Positions 5,734-9,312 of a DNA stretch of 9,312 nt are shown piece after piece. Under the pieces are notes generated by a model. It did not search any database and was not told the origin of the DNA. It saw nothing but the letters and a program-made list of their open reading frames with translations. The stretch is from DATKWV01 sp035529405. GTDB lineage: Bacteria; Planctomycetota; Phycisphaerae; Sedimentisphaerales; Anaerobacaceae. How positions within the stretch are numbered: the stretch's first letter is position 1; every line of letters begins with the position of its first letter. The DNA is taken from assembly GCA_035529405.1 (NCBI GenBank), contig DATKWV010000230.1, positions 1 through 9,312 on the forward strand, in the 5' to 3' direction. Both the position numbers and the translations under genes were made by a program.

Positions 5734-7260
5734 ATGGCTGATAAACCGCAAAAGAAACCAAAGGTATATTTAGTCGGCGCCGGCCCCGGCAGGGCCGACT
5801 TAATAACCGTAAGAGGGGCGGAACTTCTCAAAATCGCCGACTGTGTTATTTACGACCGGCTAATCAACCCGGCGCTTCTTGAGCTTGCACCCTCGCAGGC
5901 TGAAATTATTGCTGTGCCAAAACGCATCGGGCCCGCGGGCTTTACTCAGGAAGAAATCAATAAACTTATTGTCGATAAGGCCCGAACCGGTAAAACAATT
6001 GTGCGGCTCAAGGGCGGTGACCCTTGTGTGTTTGGAAGGGCGGGCGAGGAAGCAGCCGCCATTGCCGAAGCCGGCCTTGATTTTGAAATAGTCCCGGGCG
6101 TAACCGCCGGCACTGCCGCCGCTGCCTATACCGGCATTATCCCTACGCACAGAAAATACAGTTCCCAGCTTCTTTTTGTCACCGGCAGACAAGCCGCCGA
6201 CAAACAGCCCGATATCGACTGGCACCGGCTGGCAACATTTGAAGGTACCATCGTTTTATATATGGGCGTAGGCAGTCTGGAGCTTATTGTTGCTGAGTTG
6301 ATTAAAAACGGTATGTCCCCCGAAATGCCCGCGGCAGCAATTGCCGATGCTACTTTACCGACCCAGAAAATGGTCAAAAGTCCCCTGAAAGCGCTGCATC
6401 AAGAGTGTCGAAAACAGCAAATCAAGCCTCCTGCGGTTATTATTATCGGCCCTGCAGCCGCCGCTGATGACAGGCTGAACTGGTTTATGAAACTGCCATT
6501 GTTCGCAAAGAATATTGTTTTGACCCGCCACCACGGAGGCAATCTGCGCTTTGCCGAAAAAATCATTGCCTGCGGCGGCAATGCCGTGGAATTTCCCGTT
6601 ATAACTGTAAAGCCTTTGACCCAGACCAATGCTTTTTTACGTATTGTCGGCAGGCTTGGTGAATTCGACTGGGTAATGTTTACCAGCCCAACCGCCATAA
6701 CACTGTTTTTTGACCTGTTAAAACATCTGCAAAAGGACGCGAGGGTTTTTGGCCGGGCAAAAATCGCCGCCATAGGCAGTGAAACTGCTGCCGAGCTTTC
6801 GCAGGTCGGACTAAGAGCCGATTTTGTTCCGTCTGTTTACACAAGCAGAGAACTCGGCAGGCAGCTGGCGGATTCTGTTGTGCTGGCTGGTAAAAAAATT
6901 CTGCTGCTGCGCTCGAAGCTGGCCGGCGGCGAACTGGCCGAAATCCTCACAAAAGCCGGCGCCCTCGTTGAAACCGCTGCTGTTTATACCGTGGAAAAGC
7001 AAACCTGTCGCTCAAAACCGCTCCAAGAGAAAATAGCCGCAGGTTTAATCCACTACGTGACATTCGCAAGTTCATCTTCTGTAACAGCCTTTTTTGACCA
7101 GGTTCCTGCTGATGTGCTAAACTCAAGCAGTGCGAAAGTGGCTGCTATCGGCCCTGTCACCGCTGAAAAGCTGACTTCTCTGGCAGTGAAGGTTGACATC
7201 ACCGCAAAGCGGTACACAATTGACGGATTGCTGGAGGCAATAATAACCGCAGAGCAATGA
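5734..7260 (+). CDS. cobA: Fused uroporphyrinogen-III C-methyltransferase / uroporphyrinogen-III synthase (CobA-HemD)
   Basis: This 508-residue bifunctional cytosolic enzyme has an N-terminal SUMT half (about 8-245) and a C-terminal uroporphyrinogen-III synthase half (about 255-508). HemD cyclizes hydroxymethylbilane with ring-D inversion; CobA then adds two methyl groups from SAM to give precorrin-2, the branch to siroheme and cobalamin. CobA motifs: VYLVGAGPGRADLITVRG (11-28), VRLKGGDPCVFGRAGEE (90-106), PGVTAGTAAAAYTGIIPTHR (121-140), and ATLPTQKMV (206-214). HemD is poorly conserved but shows VLTRHHGGN (262-270), FTSPTAITLFF (316-326), KIAAIGSETAAEL (343-355), LLRSKLAGGELAEIL (391-405), VTFASSSSVTAFF (442-454), VAAIGPVTAEKL (469-480) and YTIDGLL (494-500). 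ATG 5734 lies 6 nt after the hemC stop; an overlapping ATG at 5723 is out of frame and ends at once. The 3' end overlaps ahbC by ATGA. Such fusions are known in clostridia, some sulfate reducers and other anaerobes. The HemD half would carry the symbol hemD. Confidence 0.95.
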   Translation: MADKPQKKPKVYLVGAGPGRADLITVRGAELLKIADCVIYDRLINPALLELAPSQAEIIAVPKRIGPAGFTQEEINKLIVDKARTGKTIVRLKGGDPCVFGRAGEEAAAIAEAGLDFEIVPGVTAGTAAAAYTGIIPTHRKYSSQLLFVTGRQAADKQPDIDWHRLATFEGTIVLYMGVGSLELIVAELIKNGMSPEMPAAAIADATLPTQKMVKSPLKALHQECRKQQIKPPAVIIIGPAAAADDRLNWFMKLPLFAKNIVLTRHHGGNLRFAEKIIACGGNAVEFPVITVKPLTQTNAFLRIVGRLGEFDWVMFTSPTAITLFFDLLKHLQKDARVFGRAKIAAIGSETAAELSQVGLRADFVPSVYTSRELGRQLADSVVLAGKKILLLRSKLAGGELAEILTKAGALVETAAVYTVEKQTCRSKPLQEKIAAGLIHYVTFASSSSVTAFFDQVPADVLNSSSAKVAAIGPVTAEKLTSLAVKVDITAKRYTIDGLLEAIITAEQ

Positions 7261-8423
7261 TAAACATCTCAAAATTATATTGTGGCTTGTCGAGTGAGTC
7301 CGACCGGTTAAGATACGAACCGACGGGTTCACTTGGTCCTGTAGTAGTTTATAATTGTACAAGCCGGTGCAATTTGCGCTGCAGACACTGCTACAGTAAC
7401 TCGAATTCAGATGCTGAAACCGGCCAACTCAATACTTCGCAGGCAAAGCAGCTGCTTTCGGAGCTGGCGCAGGTGAACTGTCCTGCGGTGTTGTTCAGCG
7501 GAGGCGAGCCGCTTTTACGTGATGACTTGTTCCAGTTGCTGGACCACGCAAAAGGTTTGGGTTTAAAGTCGGTCATCTCCACCAACGGCACACTTATCGA
7601 TTCCGCTGCTGCTGAAAAACTTGCTCAATCCGGTGTCGGTTACGTTGGTATTTCTATAGACGGGCAGGAAAAATTTCACGACAAATTCAGAAAAGTCGAG
7701 GGCTGCTTTACAGCGGCTTTGCAGGGCATCGAGAACTGCAGAAAGGCCGGTATTAAGACCGGCCTGCGCTTTACTATCACAAGTGCAAACGCATCACAGA
7801 TTCCCGTGGTGTTTGATATTGCCGCTTCAATGCAGGTGCGCAGAATCTGCTTTTATCATTTGATTCGCACCGGCAGGGCAAAGCAGTTGAACGACCAGGT
7901 GCTGCCGCCGCAGCAGATGCGCGATGCGATAGAAACAATTATAGAAAAGACAAATGAATTCGTTGCGAGGAATCTGGTTGACGAAGTGCTCACCGTGGGC
8001 AATCACGCTGACGGCCCTTTCCTGCTGGTAAAGATGATAAAAGAAAGCAACCCTCGCCGCCGGGAGGCTGAAAGGCTTTTGCGTGCCGGCGGCAATAAAA
8101 CAGGTCAATCAATTATCTGTGTCAACTGGGACGGCAGTGTATATCCCGACCAGTTCCGGCGAAGTTTTTCTCTCGGTAACGTCAAAGATAAAGGTTTCGT
8201 TCAAATCCGAAAGAATTCGGCCAGGCCGCTGTCTAAAAAACTGCTTGCCGGCCAAAGGTGCTCTGTTTGCAGATGGTTCGAATTATGCGGCGGCAATTTC
8301 AGTTTGGTTGCTGCCCAATCGCACAGCCCCCGCTGGATTAACGAGCCGGCCTGTTACCTGGCAGATGATGAAATAGCGCTGCAGACAGTTCATACACCCG
8401 TACGGGTTGACCCTGAAAAATAG
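7257..8423 (+). CDS. ahbC: Radical SAM protein, probable 12,18-didecarboxysiroheme deacetylase (AhbC/NirJ family)
   Basis: AhbC is a radical SAM/SPASM-like Fe-S enzyme that removes the two acetate side chains of didecarboxysiroheme to give Fe-coproporphyrin III in the siroheme-dependent heme route; NirJ is its relative in heme d1 synthesis. The 388-residue protein starts INISKLYCG, as AhbC proteins do, and has CTSRCNLRCRHCY with the CX3CX2C cluster ligands C38, C42, C45. SAM-binding SGGEPLL is at 81-87, STNGTLI at 108-114 and VGISIDG at 130-136. Family-specific stretches are KTGLRFTIT (167-175), FYHLIRTGR (199-207), VLTVGNHADGPFL (244-256) and WDGSVYPDQF (291-300), then LGNV. The auxiliary cluster ligands are C335, C338, C344 and C366 (CX2CX5CX21C). 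Its 4-nt overlap with cobA-hemD, in an operon feeding precorrin-2, favours AhbC over NirJ or a peptide-modifying SPASM enzyme. From memory, typical AhbC has a longer linker before the cluster motif and a Trp after DQF; this one is shorter and has Arg. Confidence 0.87.
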   Translation: MINISKLYCGLSSESDRLRYEPTGSLGPVVVYNCTSRCNLRCRHCYSNSNSDAETGQLNTSQAKQLLSELAQVNCPAVLFSGGEPLLRDDLFQLLDHAKGLGLKSVISTNGTLIDSAAAEKLAQSGVGYVGISIDGQEKFHDKFRKVEGCFTAALQGIENCRKAGIKTGLRFTITSANASQIPVVFDIAASMQVRRICFYHLIRTGRAKQLNDQVLPPQQMRDAIETIIEKTNEFVARNLVDEVLTVGNHADGPFLLVKMIKESNPRRREAERLLRAGGNKTGQSIICVNWDGSVYPDQFRRSFSLGNVKDKGFVQIRKNSARPLSKKLLAGQRCSVCRWFELCGGNFSLVAAQSHSPRWINEPACYLADDEIALQTVHTPVRVDPEK

Positions 8424-8440
8424 ATTCTCGGCAGGAAAAT

Positions 8441-8445
8441 GGAGG
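8441..8445 (+). promoter_or_regulatory. Ribosome binding site of the heparinase-like gene
   Basis: GGAGG lies 7 nt before ATG 8453, a strong site that fixes this start. An ATG at 8439 is in another frame and hits a stop after six codons. No good promoter or terminator is visible in the 29-bp gap after ahbC. Confidence 0.65.
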
Positions 8446-8452
8446 CGTATTT

Positions 8453-9312
8453 ATGTTAGCTGTTATTAAACGATGCATACTTGTGACGGTGCTGGCGGTA
8501 ACATTCTGCTGTCCAAGAGCCGATGCCGACCAGGCAAAACCGATTTTGCCGGGCAAGGACGTCATCAAGGAACAACGCGTTAAAGAAATTGAGCAAATGC
8601 TGGTTGACAAGCCTGTCGGACTTGGCCGGCCGATTAGCGACAGGCAGGCGTGGGAGAAATTAGCCAAAAGAAAGGATTTCAAAGAGATAATCGCACAGGC
8701 CCGGAAACTTTTAACCGAACCTATGCCTGGACAGCCGGACAAATTATATATGGACTATTTCATTACAGGTAATCGCAGAAGGTATGAGAGCGTTGCCTTG
8801 CTCCGTCGGGAACGGGTTCGAACATTCGTATTGGCTGAATGTCTCGAAAACAAGGGAAGATTTCTTAACGCCCTTGAGCGGACCATTGAAATACTCTGCG
8901 CCGAGCCTACCTGGGTATATCCTGCCCACGATAAGGACTCCGACTGGCTGGGAACAAAAAAGCTGGCGAACTTCAGGGGCGAAGCCGTAACTATTGATTT
9001 GTTCTCGTCCCGGCTGGGCTGGTATCTGGCCACTGCTGATTACCTGCTGGGCGATAAGTTAACCGATAAGACAAGACAGCTGATTCGCAAAAATCTCTAT
9101 CACCGGCTTTTTGAACCCTTCCGCAAAACAGCCACGGGACAGGACAATCGTATCTACTGGCTGAAGTTTAGGAACAACTGGAACTCCGTCTGTCTTTCAC
9201 AGGTTACCGGGGCAGCTCTTGCAATAATCGCCGACAAACACGACCGGGCCTTTTTTGCAGCCGCTGCCGAAGCATATAGCGAAAACTTTGCCAATGGTTC
9301 CGGCAGCGATGG
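8453..9312 (+). CDS. Secreted heparinase II/III-family protein, 5' part, runs off right edge
   Basis: The frame is open from ATG 8453 to the window end (286 codons). It opens with KR, a hydrophobic stretch (about 8-20) and ADA-DQ, a plausible signal peptide cut near residue 25-26, so the product should be exported. The mature part is largely helical, as expected for the N-terminal alpha/alpha-toroid of heparinase II/III-type polysaccharide lyases. Recognizable stretches include LRRERVRTFVLAECLENKGRF, ending near residue 137, WVYPAHDKD (154-162), ATADYLLGDKL (194-204), LFEPFRK (219-225) and NNWNSVCLSQVTGAALA (241-257). The final FANGSGSDG matches the point where family members continue into a conserved GYCSEG-type stretch. 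The catalytic core and beta-sandwich lie beyond the window. This family acts on acidic polysaccharides by elimination; the substrate cannot be told, and activity is unproven for this subgroup. It follows ahbC by 29 bp and may be co-transcribed, without an obvious functional link to heme. Confidence 0.82.
   Translation, partial: MLAVIKRCILVTVLAVTFCCPRADADQAKPILPGKDVIKEQRVKEIEQMLVDKPVGLGRPISDRQAWEKLAKRKDFKEIIAQARKLLTEPMPGQPDKLYMDYFITGNRRRYESVALLRRERVRTFVLAECLENKGRFLNALERTIEILCAEPTWVYPAHDKDSDWLGTKKLANFRGEAVTIDLFSSRLGWYLATADYLLGDKLTDKTRQLIRKNLYHRLFEPFRKTATGQDNRIYWLKFRNNWNSVCLSQVTGAALAIIADKHDRAFFAAAAEAYSENFANGSGSD

Noticed and set aside
5723..5740. Alternative ATG at 5723 overlapping the hemC stop as the start of cobA-hemD
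   Set aside because: It is out of frame with the CobA domain and meets a stop after five codons.
8396..8407. 12-bp perfect palindrome ACCCGTACGGGT in the 3' end of ahbC
   Set aside because: It has no loop or U-tract, is inside coding sequence, and about two such palindromes are expected by chance in a window of this size.

Overview
This window looks like chromosomal housekeeping DNA from an anaerobic or facultatively anaerobic Gram-negative-type bacterium. It is packed with genes, mixed in GC, and has short gaps and ATGA overlaps. Three features point to the PVC superphylum, most plausibly a Planctomycetota member of the Phycisphaerae/Sedimentisphaerales kind: a CobA-HemD fusion, an AhbC-type radical SAM enzyme that implies siroheme-dependent heme synthesis, and an exported heparinase II/III-family protein. 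This placement is inferred from gene content and recalled protein resemblance. There is no rRNA or other marker gene in the window to confirm it.

Layout. On the minus strand, positions 1-1342 hold a two-gene 2-oxoacid dehydrogenase E1 cluster. The alpha subunit starts at ATG 1342. The beta subunit starts at a TTG that overlaps the alpha stop, and it runs off the left edge. A 162-bp gap (1343-1504) carries back-to-back promoters. From 1505 rightward everything is on the plus strand. First comes ccmF, the cytochrome c heme lyase subunit. A 57-bp gap with a consensus TATAAT promoter follows, then four tightly packed genes: hemA, hemC, a cobA-hemD fusion and ahbC. A 29-bp gap then leads to a secreted heparinase II/III-family protein cut by the right edge.

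How the genes work together. HemA makes glutamate-1-semialdehyde from glutamyl-tRNA. HemC makes hydroxymethylbilane. The HemD half closes it to uroporphyrinogen III and the CobA half methylates it to precorrin-2. AhbC acts later, after siroheme has been formed and decarboxylated, converting didecarboxysiroheme to Fe-coproporphyrin III. The operon therefore reads as a siroheme-dependent heme b route rather than the classical HemE/F/G/H route. CcmF next door uses heme to mature c-type cytochromes. HemL, HemB, a precorrin-2 dehydrogenase/ferrochelatase, AhbA/B, AhbD and the other Ccm proteins are not in this window and must be encoded elsewhere if the pathway is complete.

I see no CRISPR array, tRNA, rRNA, insertion sequence, phage gene or defence system. 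I do not see a clearly undescribed system. The points worth checking are the genetic hint of siroheme-dependent heme synthesis, several departures from family consensus in HemC, E1 alpha and AhbC, and regulatory-looking sequence in the divergent gap.
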